The notes under the pieces were generated by a model that did no database searches, was not told where the DNA came from, and saw nothing but the letters and a program-made list of their open reading frames with translations. A stretch of DNA of 34,927 bases from contig CAIXPS010000247.1 of NCBI GenBank assembly GCA_903921365.1, positions 1 to 34,927 of the forward strand. Direction: 5' to 3'. The position numbers and the translations under genes were made by a program. Position 1 is the stretch's first letter, and each line of letters starts with the position of its first letter. The stretch is from an uncultured bacterium (GTDB lineage Bacteria > Chloroflexota > Anaerolineae > J036 > Brachytrichaceae). This document shows positions 26,007 through 34,214 of the stretch, in pieces.

Positions 26007-27647
26007 TTACTTCCCTGGGCTTGTGCCGGTAGGTGTAATCGGGCTCGTTTGAACGCTGAAACTACCGCTTGTAATCGTGCTTGTATACGGGGCGTCGATA
26101 GTGCCTGTAGTGACGCCGGTATAGCCATTTGTCGCAATAGTCGTGTGACACCGGCTGCATAGCACATCCTGATGGCACATGTAACAAGCCAACGCGCCGC
26201 TCTTCTGGAATTGAGTCGGGTGCGAGTAGAGCATGTCCTGTGGATGTGAAACGCCATGGCATACGCTGTTGTTGCATGACTTCTCGCCATGACACTGATA
26301 GCACTCCTGCTTTTGCATTTCGGTGGTAGATCGATGTTCGATCGTCCACCTGAAGTCATTATGCGTGGCAGGCTTGCTCCCGCCGATAATGGGAGTGTTC
26401 ACACCGATCTCGTCTCCGCGGCTGGTAATGGGCACGCTATGGCAGGTATTGCATTCCGCGCTGATTGTCCCAACGACTTTCCCAGTTGCGTCTTCTGTAA
26501 CATGCTTGCCATCGTGGCATCGGAAACAGCCGGATGATCCGGCATGGTGCTCGAAATTGGGGTTCGTATCCCAGTAGGCCTTCATTTCAGGAAAGCTCGT
26601 ATCGCCATAAAGAGACTTGAGTTCAGTAACGGTAGCGTCCAGTTTTCCGGCAACGGCGCCCGGGTAATTCTTCTGATAGAAGGCGCCCAGTGCATCGATT
26701 GCCGTATTGGCTTCACCTGTGCTGGGGTACTTCTGCCTCAGTAAATCCACTACTTTGGATCGAATGAAGGGCAGGTCGGTTGACAGGCGATTCAGCGACA
26801 AGGCATTATCAACGGCCTCTTCGGGTGTTGGGATGTAATGTGCGGTCCGGTTATGGCAATCGATGCAATCCATGAGGCGCACCTGATCATCGGCGCGAGC
26901 CTTATCCACAAATGCCTTACGGTCCATATTGAGCATGTCGCGAGAGAAATACTCTTTTAGTGAGCCATCTTTTTGCTCCACACCAATCCATGCAATGATC
27001 TGCCGTTGCTCGTCCACCGGAATGTAATAGATCTTGCTGCTGATATGCCAGTGAATTCCCTGGCTGAAGCCCGAGCCTGTCTGCGTGCCGCCCATCTTCA
27101 GAACCAGAGTCGTCTGGAGCTTAGTATTGGCCTCGTCGCTATCATAATGAATGATCGACTTGATCAGGTTATCCTTAAAGCTCTGGGGGTTATGGCAGGT
27201 TTCGCAGGTTTCACGCGCAGGGCGTAAGTCTTTCACCGGTCCCTTAATGGGCAGATTGTAACTATGGTTCAGCGTCAAAAACAATTGCCGCGCCCCATTG
27301 ATTTTCGACCGGACAAAGTGCTCGACGCCGGGGCCAATATGGCAGCTTACACACTCGACGTTGACGTGCGCCGATATATTGTGCTGAGTAAATTGTGGAC
27401 CCATGGAATGGCATAGTGTCCCGCAGAACTCCGTGCTCTCCATATAGACATAGCCCTGAATACCCGCAGCTCCTATCACTATTAAGACGACCAGCAGACC
27501 TAACGCACTCAAGGCTACCTTGCCTCGATCGGCAGGCCGATTAAGATCGATGTTAACCTTCGGCCAACTGCGCTTTGACCGCCGAGTTGGGAGGGTCGCC
27601 TGCTGCGATGCAGTCGTCACTTTTTTTGGCTTATTGAAGAATGGCAT
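26007..27647 (-). CDS. NapC/NrfH-like membrane decaheme cytochrome
   Basis: The 546-residue protein has a basic cytoplasmic N-terminus, one membrane helix at about 45-70, then heme sites: CGTLCHSM (CX3CH), CVSCH, CETCH, CIDCH, CFRCH, CNTCH, CYQCH, CNNSVCH (CX4CH), CYMCH and CSRCH, ten in total. A first site of the CxxCHxM kind directly after the membrane helix is typical of NapC/NrfH quinol dehydrogenases, where the Met ligates heme 1, but the rest of the protein is much larger than that family. It probably passes electrons from menaquinol to the downstream multiheme proteins. The last residues are Thr/Gly/Ser-rich. It is the first gene of the operon; AAGG lies 8 bases before the ATG. Confidence 0.9.
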   Translation of the reverse strand: MPFFNKPKKVTTASQQATLPTRRSKRSWPKVNIDLNRPADRGKVALSALGLLVVLIVIGAAGIQGYVYMESTEFCGTLCHSMGPQFTQHNISAHVNVECVSCHIGPGVEHFVRSKINGARQLFLTLNHSYNLPIKGPVKDLRPARETCETCHNPQSFKDNLIKSIIHYDSDEANTKLQTTLVLKMGGTQTGSGFSQGIHWHISSKIYYIPVDEQRQIIAWIGVEQKDGSLKEYFSRDMLNMDRKAFVDKARADDQVRLMDCIDCHNRTAHYIPTPEEAVDNALSLNRLSTDLPFIRSKVVDLLRQKYPSTGEANTAIDALGAFYQKNYPGAVAGKLDATVTELKSLYGDTSFPEMKAYWDTNPNFEHHAGSSGCFRCHDGKHVTEDATGKVVGTISAECNTCHSVPITSRGDEIGVNTPIIGGSKPATHNDFRWTIEHRSTTEMQKQECYQCHGEKSCNNSVCHGVSHPQDMLYSHPTQFQKSGALACYMCHQDVLCSRCHTTIATNGYTGVTTGTIDAPYTSTITSGSFSVQTSPITPTGTSPGK

Positions 27648-27922
27648 TAATAGAACCTTAGAACTGGCCTCATATCTATGCTGAGAATGTTAAGCGAATA
27701 ACCGGTAGTCCCGACTGCCCATAGGTGTGCGTTCCCATAAGACTTTGGTCTGATGGTCGGAGGCAGGTTTTGTCATACAATCCGTACAGGTAGCCTTTCA
27801 AACAAACGTCACCGGAATGACTTATGAGAAATTACTCATTAGTTACACGCAGCACTACTTAATTGAAGCGTTACACTCTTTAGAAGCAGTTAATTGCGTA
27901 TCGCCATGCGTTGAGGTTAGAT
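27648..27922. other. Divergent intergenic region between the cytochrome operon and ccmE
   Basis: This 275-base region separates the minus-strand cytochrome operon from the plus-strand maturation genes. It holds no convincing gene. A near-perfect inverted repeat, GGTAGTC (27704-27710) and GACTGCC (27713-27719) with a 2-base centre, could be an operator serving both directions. A second small inverted repeat, AGAC-TTTG-GTCT, lies at 27740-27751. No strong -35/-10 pair was found in either direction; TTATTC-17-TAGATA on the minus strand is a weak candidate. Confidence 0.4.
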
Positions 27923-28369
27923 ATGAAGCCAAAGTTCATCATTGGGATCGGTATCGTTATTGTTGCTGTCATTGCCGTCATGGGTTTTGCCGTAGCAGGC
28001 AACAGCAGTATGGAAGTGCAGGTCAACGATGTCGTTGCGCAGCGTTTACAGGGCGTGGATCTGTCACAACGAGTCCTTAAATTGACCGGCGTGGTGGTCG
28101 GCGATAGTATCGTCTATGAGCCATCGTCGCTGCATCTGGAATTTGACGTTGTGAACTCGCGCGAAGATCTGGTGGGTAGCCCGGCCAAAACGCCGCGTTT
28201 ACGGGTCGTTTACCAGGGAGTCAGACCGGATACTTTGGTAAACGAGGCACACGCCATCGTCACCGGCAAACTGTCAGCAGACGGCAAGTTTTACGCTGGA
28301 CAGGCGCAGGATTCGTTGATGCTGCAATGCCCCACGAAGTATCAGAGCGCCCAGACCGCAAGCAGGTAA
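27923..28369 (+). CDS. ccmE: CcmE heme chaperone, Cys-type (CXXXY)
   Basis: CcmE receives heme from the CcmABCD complex and hands it to the CcmF lyase for attachment to apocytochromes. The 148-residue protein has a membrane helix at about 5-25 followed by an OB-fold region (LRVVYQGVRPDTLVNEAHAI, then DGKFYAG). Canonical CcmE binds heme covalently through the His of HxxxY; here the motif is C136 in QCPTKY, the CXXXY variant known from some archaea and sulfate reducers. The ATG at 27923 is preceded by GAGG with 6-base spacing; a TTG at 27911 is less likely. ccmF follows after 12 bases. Confidence 0.9.
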   Translation: MKPKFIIGIGIVIVAVIAVMGFAVAGNSSMEVQVNDVVAQRLQGVDLSQRVLKLTGVVVGDSIVYEPSSLHLEFDVVNSREDLVGSPAKTPRLRVVYQGVRPDTLVNEAHAIVTGKLSADGKFYAGQAQDSLMLQCPTKYQSAQTASR

Positions 28370-28381
28370 TCAAGCACGCCA

Positions 28382-30385
28382 ATGATTACCGATCTCGGGT
28401 ATATTGCATTAGTTATTTCGCTGCTGGTTTGTGTGTATGCAATTGCGACATCGTTGCTTGGCGCGCGGCGCAATGACGAGAGGTTAGTCCAGAGCGGTCG
28501 AAATGCGGCAAAGCTGGTTTTTCCACTGGTGCTAGTCGCCTGCATCGGCCTGTGGTACGCCTTAATCACGTTTGATTTCGGGGTGATCTATGTCGCGGAT
28601 GTGTCCAGCAAGGCCACGCCGCTGTTCTACCGGATCACGGCGCTGTGGGGTTCACAGGGGGGCTCGATCCTGTTCTGGAACCTGCTCATGTCAGCTTTCA
28701 TCTTTGTGGCAATGCTACGCAATTGGTCCGAGGATAAGGATCTGCTGCCGTATGTCACTGCTGTGGCATGCCTTATAGCAGGCTTCTTTATCTTCATTAA
28801 TCTCTCTTCCGCCAATCCCTTCCTGCGCTTTGATTTTCCACCCGCAGATGGGCGCGGACTGAACCCGCTCCTGCGGCATCCGGGCATGATCATCCATCCC
28901 CCGATGCTTTACGCCGGATATACGAGCTTCATCATCCCGTTTGCTTTCTTAATCGCGTCACTGGCGGTGGGCAGGCGTGACAACCTGTGGCTTATCAAGT
29001 CCCGGCGTTGGACGCTGGTGGGCTGGGCTTTTCTAGCATCGGGATTGCTGCTGGGCGGGCGTTGGGCGCATGATGTTCTGGGCTGGGGCGGCTACTGGGG
29101 CTGGGATCCGTCGGAGAATATGCCGTTTGTGTCATGGCTTTTCGCAACCGCTTTCCTGCATTCAGCCATGATTCAGGAAAAGCGCGGCATGTTCAAGAAC
29201 TGGAACGTCCTTTTGATGGCGTTCACCTTCGTCTCCATTTTCTTCGGCACCTCGTTCATCCGAAGCGGCCTGCTCACATCGGTGCATGCCTTTGCCAAAT
29301 CCAACCTGGGGCCGCTCTTCCTGGGGTTCATGGTCCTTATACTCGGCGGCACGATCCTATTGTGGTTCAGCCGCCTGGACACGTTGCATAGCGAGAACAA
29401 GCTGGACTCGTGGTTCTCACGAGAAGGGATTTTCCTGCTGCAAAACGTGCTCTTTGTGAGCACAGCGATCACGATTTTCCTGGGCACGATTTTCCCGACG
29501 ATTACTGAAGCCATCAATGGCGTGAAGATCACCGTAGGCCCTCCGTTCTACAACCAGGTTGCGGGTCCGCAGCTAATCATCCTGGTGCTATTGATGGGAG
29601 TTGCGCCACTGCTGGCGTGGCGCAAGGCCAGTGCGCGGGCGCTGGGGAAAATGTCACTCATCCCCGCAGTGATCAGCCTGATCGCATTTGTGCTGATCCT
29701 TGTTGGGTCCGGACAGGTGATCCCATCTCTGTTGCTGGTTTTGTGTCTGTACACGTTTGTCCAGACCTGCCTCGAATATATTCGAGGCGTCAGGGCGCGC
29801 GTTAACAGTGCCGGCGAGAGTATCCCTGTCGCACTGCTGCATCTGGTGCAACGCAACCAGCGCCGCTATGGCGGCTACCTGATCCACATCGGGATTGTCC
29901 TGATTGCGGTTGGCGCTATCGGAAAGGGCTTTTACGGAACTGATGTGTTGCGAAATGTAAAACTCAATGACAGCTTCACGGTTGGTTCATACACGTTTAC
30001 CTACCGTGGAATTGCTTCCGTTCCCTGCGAGTTTAATGACTGCCAATCAGTCGAAGCCGCCCTCTTGACGACGTCGTCCCGCGACGGCAGCATCATCGGC
30101 GGGGTTTACCCCCATCGAGATCAATTCCCAGCCCAGCAGGAAACGTCCACCATCGCCGATATCACAGGAAGCTTCAACGAGGAAGTGTATGTCATTCTGG
30201 CTGGATGGGAGAATAACGGAACAACCGCTTCATTCCAGGTCTATATCAACCCGTTGATAAACTGGATATGGACAGGCGGCATCGTATTGATCCTGGGGTT
30301 TCTGCTGGCCTTCTGGCAAATGGAACCCTCCACGGCTATTCGCACAGTCCCGATCGCGCGAATGGTTGGATCACCCTCAAAATGA
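28382..30385 (+). CDS. ccmF: Cytochrome c-type biogenesis protein CcmF (heme lyase subunit)
   Basis: CcmF takes heme from holo-CcmE and ligates it to CXXCH apocytochromes on the outer face of the membrane. The 667-residue protein has many membrane helices, the WWD signature WGGYWGWDPSENMPFVSWL (about 235-253), and candidate periplasmic heme-binding histidines H172 (HPPMLYAGY) and H260 (AFLHSAMI). A C-terminal soluble loop and last helix complete the family pattern. Length is normal. The gene serves the cytochromes encoded on both sides; no ccmA, B, C, G or H is in this window. Confidence 0.95.
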   Translation: MITDLGYIALVISLLVCVYAIATSLLGARRNDERLVQSGRNAAKLVFPLVLVACIGLWYALITFDFGVIYVADVSSKATPLFYRITALWGSQGGSILFWNLLMSAFIFVAMLRNWSEDKDLLPYVTAVACLIAGFFIFINLSSANPFLRFDFPPADGRGLNPLLRHPGMIIHPPMLYAGYTSFIIPFAFLIASLAVGRRDNLWLIKSRRWTLVGWAFLASGLLLGGRWAHDVLGWGGYWGWDPSENMPFVSWLFATAFLHSAMIQEKRGMFKNWNVLLMAFTFVSIFFGTSFIRSGLLTSVHAFAKSNLGPLFLGFMVLILGGTILLWFSRLDTLHSENKLDSWFSREGIFLLQNVLFVSTAITIFLGTIFPTITEAINGVKITVGPPFYNQVAGPQLIILVLLMGVAPLLAWRKASARALGKMSLIPAVISLIAFVLILVGSGQVIPSLLLVLCLYTFVQTCLEYIRGVRARVNSAGESIPVALLHLVQRNQRRYGGYLIHIGIVLIAVGAIGKGFYGTDVLRNVKLNDSFTVGSYTFTYRGIASVPCEFNDCQSVEAALLTTSSRDGSIIGGVYPHRDQFPAQQETSTIADITGSFNEEVYVILAGWENNGTTASFQVYINPLINWIWTGGIVLILGFLLAFWQMEPSTAIRTVPIARMVGSPSK

Positions 30386-30457
30386 CGCGGCAGGCGCCCG
30401 CGGTTGCCGGGCAACGAAAAAATTCAGCATGCGGTGGATAACTCACAGGAAAAGTGA

Positions 30458-30991
30458 ATGGGTATTGGAACAATTCTGATCGGCGCGGCGCTCTTTATCA
30501 TCGTCGCCTTATACACAGCAAGCCCTCTGTTTGAAACACGTCGCCCGGCGATTGCGCCGCTCAGTCATGAACAAACACTCGAACGGGAGCGCGCAGCGAT
30601 CGTGCGGACAATCCGCGAGCTGGATCTGGATTACCGCACAGGGAAACTGAACGAGGCGGATTACAAAGGGCTGCGCGAAGCACAGGTGCAACGCGGCGCG
30701 GAGACGTTGCGCGAACTGGATGAGATGAGTCGAAATACCGAGGTAAATACCGAGGCGACTGCGGATGCTGAAGCGCAGTTGCAAGCAAAAGTCGACGTGG
30801 ACGCCGAAGCGGAATCGGAGGCACAGATGACGGCGCAGATTGAGGCGCGGGTCGCAGAATTGCGCCGCACCGCTTCTGTCTGTAAATCATGCGGCAAACC
30901 CCTCAGAGACGGGGATCGTTTCTGTGCGAGTTGTGGCGCATTGACCTCGCCAATTATGAATTCAAAGAAGACGCGGGGGGCAAGACGATGA
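30458..30991 (+). CDS. CcmI/CycH-like membrane protein with C-terminal zinc ribbon
   Basis: The 177-residue protein has a membrane helix at about 3-22, then the motif ERERAAIVRTIRELDLDYRTGKLNEADYKGLR (about 42-73), which resembles the cytoplasmic loop after the first helix of CcmI/CycH. An Ala/Glu-rich coiled coil follows (about 85-138), then a zinc ribbon with Cys pairs C142/C145 and C156/C159 (CKSCG, CASCG). A TPR region as in full CcmI is absent. AGGA lies 9 bases before the ATG, and the stop overlaps the next start (ATGA). Its place after ccmF suggests a role in cytochrome c assembly, perhaps in handling apocytochromes; the zinc ribbon is unexpected for that. Confidence 0.8.
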   Translation: MGIGTILIGAALFIIVALYTASPLFETRRPAIAPLSHEQTLERERAAIVRTIRELDLDYRTGKLNEADYKGLREAQVQRGAETLRELDEMSRNTEVNTEATADAEAQLQAKVDVDAEAESEAQMTAQIEARVAELRRTASVCKSCGKPLRDGDRFCASCGALTSPIMNSKKTRGARR

Positions 30992-32808
30992 AGCAGCTCC
31001 AGCCCTCCTCACATCAACTCAAGTATGTTCTGCTGCTCACAATTCTGGCGGTAATCACGCTGTCAGGCTGCTCCGGTGCGCCCAAGGCGCGGCAAGTCTC
31101 GGATTTGCTGACGCCGGCTCCAATTCCGGTCAGCGCAGTAGAGAATCAACTACCCGGTTCTCTTCCTGATGTTGCAAAGGGCGGAACGATCTATGGCGTC
31201 AAATGTCTGGCGTGTCATGGAGAAACGGGTCAAGGAAACGGCCCACAGGCGACGAAGATCAAATCACAGGGCGGCAACGTGGCAAAGCTGGTCGGATCGC
31301 AGCTGTCGCAGGACGCAACACCGGCGGATTGGTTCGATGTCGTCAGCAATGGTCGCATCGACAAGCTGATGCCGGGATTTGCACAATCGCTGACCCCTCA
31401 GGATCGCTGGGATGTGCTCAGTTATATATGGGCGATGGGTGTGCCGTCGCAAACATTACCCTCATTGCAACGCTCGTATGCAGATGCCTGTCTCGCCTGT
31501 CATGGCGCCGCCGGAAAAGGCGACGGCCCGGACGCCGGTTCTACCGTGCTGACATCGTTCTCAGATACACAGTGGCTGACGCACAGCTCGCTTGCCGATA
31601 TCTCCAAAGCAATGATCAGCGGCTCGGCACATGCGAAGGTGACGCTGGACGAACCGCAGCGCATGGCCATGGCAGCCTATGTGCGGTCATTTGGGTATCG
31701 CTACTCTGAGCCCGCTGTGTCTGCCCTTTCCGCAGCTGTTGGCGACGGAGTCTTGCGCCTGCGCGCGTTGAACCGCACGCCCAATGGAGAGTCCGTCGCC
31801 GGCCTACCCGTGGCGCTTCACACCTATAACGCAACAGGCGAAGTCTTCTCGCGGACTGCCACGATTGATCAGCAGGGAACGGTGACCTTCGAAGCGCTGC
31901 CACGGGATCCAAATCTGTTTTATCAGGCCGATCTCGTCTATAGTGGCGCGAAGTTTTTTGGCGCGCCCATGCAGTTCTCGACGACGCTGCAGATATCTGA
32001 CACGCTCTCAGTCTATGAGGTGACAAACGACCCGAGCGTGATCTCAATTCCCGAATATCACTACTTCATCCAGGATGTCGGCGAAGGTTTTATCAGCGTT
32101 GTGGAGTTTTACTCTTTCGCAAATCTGAGCGACCACGCGTATATCAACAAACTCTCAACCGAGGGGCAGTTGAAGTCGCTTCAGATTTCACTCCCCGCAG
32201 AAGCGACGGATGTGACATTCGATGGGCCCGGATTGGGCGTGCGTTTCTTCCAGGAGGGGCAGACCATCTACGACAGTGATGCCGTTCCTCCAGGCGAGCA
32301 GGCTACGACGATCGCGATGCTCTATAACCTGCCGTATCACGGCGGGAGTGAGATATCACGGTTAATGTCCTACCCCATTGGCAACTGGGATGTGTTGATA
32401 CCAGATGGCGTCCTTCGTATCACCGATCTGAAAGACACAGGGGTGCAGCCTTTCCACACCAGCAGCATACGTATCTATACGCCGGAAAGTGCGGGATTGG
32501 CGAATGCAGGCAAACTGTCTTTTCACCTGAATGGGCAGCCGCGCGCCGCACTGGTTGCCGGTGAAGACCACAACACGATTGCGCTTGGCGCAGGCGCCCT
32601 GGCATTTACAGTGTTAGGGGCAGGTTTAATCGTAGTGCGTGTGCGGCGATCCCGCACTCTCGAAGGCGACTTTACCAAAGAGCGCGAGGCCTTGCTGCGT
32701 CAGATAGCCGATATCGACAATCGCTTTTCCGCTGGCAAGCTGCCTGAGACGGACTACCGTCAAACGAGACAGGCGCTCATGGACGATTTGCGCGACATCT
32801 GGGAGTGA
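30988..32808 (+). CDS. Diheme c-type cytochrome lipoprotein with C-terminal anchor and CcmI-like tail
   Basis: The ATG at 30988 overlaps the previous stop, giving 606 residues; an upstream in-frame extension from 30889 lies within the previous gene. A lipoprotein signal ends LSGC with acceptor C28. Two class I cytochrome c domains follow: CLACHGETGQGNGP (C73-H77) with axial M128 in LMPGF, and CLACHGAAGKGDGP (C168-H172). Residues about 245-525 form an extracytoplasmic beta-rich region of unknown function. A membrane helix lies at about 530-551, and the last 53 residues (KEREALLRQIADIDNRFSAG, then DYRQTRQALMDDL) repeat the cytoplasmic motif of the CcmI-like neighbour. The predicted fold is anchored at both ends. 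It may transfer electrons or help mature other cytochromes. Confidence 0.85.
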   Translation: MKQLQPSSHQLKYVLLLTILAVITLSGCSGAPKARQVSDLLTPAPIPVSAVENQLPGSLPDVAKGGTIYGVKCLACHGETGQGNGPQATKIKSQGGNVAKLVGSQLSQDATPADWFDVVSNGRIDKLMPGFAQSLTPQDRWDVLSYIWAMGVPSQTLPSLQRSYADACLACHGAAGKGDGPDAGSTVLTSFSDTQWLTHSSLADISKAMISGSAHAKVTLDEPQRMAMAAYVRSFGYRYSEPAVSALSAAVGDGVLRLRALNRTPNGESVAGLPVALHTYNATGEVFSRTATIDQQGTVTFEALPRDPNLFYQADLVYSGAKFFGAPMQFSTTLQISDTLSVYEVTNDPSVISIPEYHYFIQDVGEGFISVVEFYSFANLSDHAYINKLSTEGQLKSLQISLPAEATDVTFDGPGLGVRFFQEGQTIYDSDAVPPGEQATTIAMLYNLPYHGGSEISRLMSYPIGNWDVLIPDGVLRITDLKDTGVQPFHTSSIRIYTPESAGLANAGKLSFHLNGQPRAALVAGEDHNTIALGAGALAFTVLGAGLIVVRVRRSRTLEGDFTKEREALLRQIADIDNRFSAGKLPETDYRQTRQALMDDLRDIWE

Positions 32809-32815
32809 TACTGCA

Positions 32816-34111
32816 TTACATACCTGGATACTGGGTATTGTTGTACAGAGTGGGAATGGACAGCGATCTGGCATTGCTATATATTCGCGCCCCTTTCCAC
32901 CCGCACAAAATGACCTCTTCGCGGCTATCGCCATAAACATCGGCGTGGCTGCAATAGTGGCATGGGGTGACGCCTTCACCCGAGTCATAATCCCCGCAGA
33001 TTGACGGCGGAACTTCCATTTCATCTACGATCGCGCCGTCACCGTCGTAGATCGCCACTGGATAGCCATCGCCACGCATGTAGACCATCATCTCCTCAAG
33101 GTCCGCTTTGCCGGTCCATCGGAGTTGCATACACGCAGCGCTCCAACCACCCGGGGGTTGGCGACGTTGCCAGAACTCGCGTCCCGTCTCGACATCCAAC
33201 AGATATAGGACGGCAGGATTGCCATTGATGGCCCTCGGGTAGCCCCGGTCAATCACTGCAGCCTGCAGAGGAGAATCGGCCCGAAAATGGCCTGCAACCA
33301 CATGCTGCGCCTCGCGCATCGGTTTGTGCCATACCTCGTTGCCGTTGACGTCAAGACAATGCACGCCGTGGTTCCCAAACATCAACCGCCATGCGCCATC
33401 GGGCAATCGCGCAATATACGACGCATCCTGGTGCGAGTCGCCCGGGTCTTTCTCAAACAACACTTTACCGTCATGATCGATCAGCGCATAACCGACGAAC
33501 ACCTCGTCGCAGCCATCGTTGTCGACGTCCGCGATAGCTGGATAATGCCCCGTCGAACCCTCCCATCGCCACAACGTTTCGCCGGTTCGCGACAGTCCCC
33601 ACATCGTCCAGTAGCGATCCTTGACCACGAAATCCTCGCGCCTGCCACGCCCAGTGAGATCTGCAAACAAGAAGGAGTCGTCCGCAGGCGCTGGGATCGG
33701 GAAGGTATGCTTTTCACGACCTGTCATGCCATCCAGCACCACCATCGTCGCGTTCCCTTCGTATCGCTTTGCGCGTTCACGGATCACATCGACGCCCTGT
33801 CGATATTCGATCGGTTCGGCGTAGGTCGCCTGGCGGACGAACAGAACTTCATTGACACCGTCGTTGTCCCAGTCATATATCTGAACGGGCAGATCGCTGT
33901 AGATGCGCCCATTCGACGCTGAAGGCTCGCCAGTCTGCCAGAGCAGTTCCCCAAGTATAGTAATTGCCGTCAAACAGCGAATTTCGCGTGAGCCATACAG
34001 GCTTTGCACAAACAGTAGATCGGGCGCGCCGTCGCCATTCAAATCGCCGATCCGAACGGTCTCCGCGCCATAATCGGGTGTATCAATCGAACTTATCAGA
34101 TGAGTTGACAT
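32816..34111 (-). CDS. FG-GAP/VCBS-type beta-propeller, resembles polysaccharide lyase family 11
   Basis: The 431-residue protein has calcium-binding-like loops: GDLNGDGAPDLLF (about 22), YDWDNDGVNEVLF, and ADVDNDGCDEVFVGYALIDHDGK, with GHYPAIADVDNDG. The order and phrasing recall rhamnogalacturonan lyases of PL11, whose propeller has GDG(K/C)DE blades and a similar DDGKLY stretch, and the C-terminus (REEVILCGWKGARIYSNA) fits too. No signal peptide is visible, unlike secreted PL11 enzymes, and catalytic residues were not identified, so the substrate and enzymatic activity are unproven. It is convergent with the cytochrome lipoprotein gene, 7 bases apart, and appears to be a lone gene. Confidence 0.75.
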   Translation of the reverse strand: MSTHLISSIDTPDYGAETVRIGDLNGDGAPDLLFVQSLYGSREIRCLTAITILGELLWQTGEPSASNGRIYSDLPVQIYDWDNDGVNEVLFVRQATYAEPIEYRQGVDVIRERAKRYEGNATMVVLDGMTGREKHTFPIPAPADDSFLFADLTGRGRREDFVVKDRYWTMWGLSRTGETLWRWEGSTGHYPAIADVDNDGCDEVFVGYALIDHDGKVLFEKDPGDSHQDASYIARLPDGAWRLMFGNHGVHCLDVNGNEVWHKPMREAQHVVAGHFRADSPLQAAVIDRGYPRAINGNPAVLYLLDVETGREFWQRRQPPGGWSAACMQLRWTGKADLEEMMVYMRGDGYPVAIYDGDGAIVDEMEVPPSICGDYDSGEGVTPCHYCSHADVYGDSREEVILCGWKGARIYSNARSLSIPTLYNNTQYPGM

Positions 34112-34160
34112 ATTCGTGCGTTATACATCAAGCAATCAGTGTAGATACATTTTCATAGAC

Positions 34161-34188
34161 TTGTGCTTACACGTGTTTTATTTATACT
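34161..34188 (+). promoter_or_regulatory. Candidate promoter of the reverse transcriptase fragment
   Basis: TTGTGC at 34161-34166 and TATACT at 34183-34188 are separated by 16 bases in an AT-rich stretch just before the gene. The -10 is good and the -35 is weaker. Transcription would begin near 34195, 20 bases before the ATG at 34215. Tentative, since AT-rich sequence yields such matches by chance. Confidence 0.4.
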
Positions 34189-34214
34189 TCGTGGGTAGCA
34201 TTTTGTAAAAGCAT

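Noticed and set aside
27817-28080. 87-codon plus-strand open frame overlapping ccmE
   Set aside because: Its product is Cys/His/Tyr-rich without family features, lies in another frame of ccmE, and has no ribosome-binding site; the CcmE frame has clear homology.
30403-30415. GTTGC-CGG-GCAAC hairpin after ccmF as a terminator
   Set aside because: The stem is five base pairs, and on the transcribed strand it is followed by A rather than T, so termination is not supported; the next gene probably continues the operon.
30889-30987. Upstream extension of the diheme lipoprotein frame
   Set aside because: It lies within the CcmI-like gene in another frame, and the lipoprotein signal only makes sense from the ATG at 30988.
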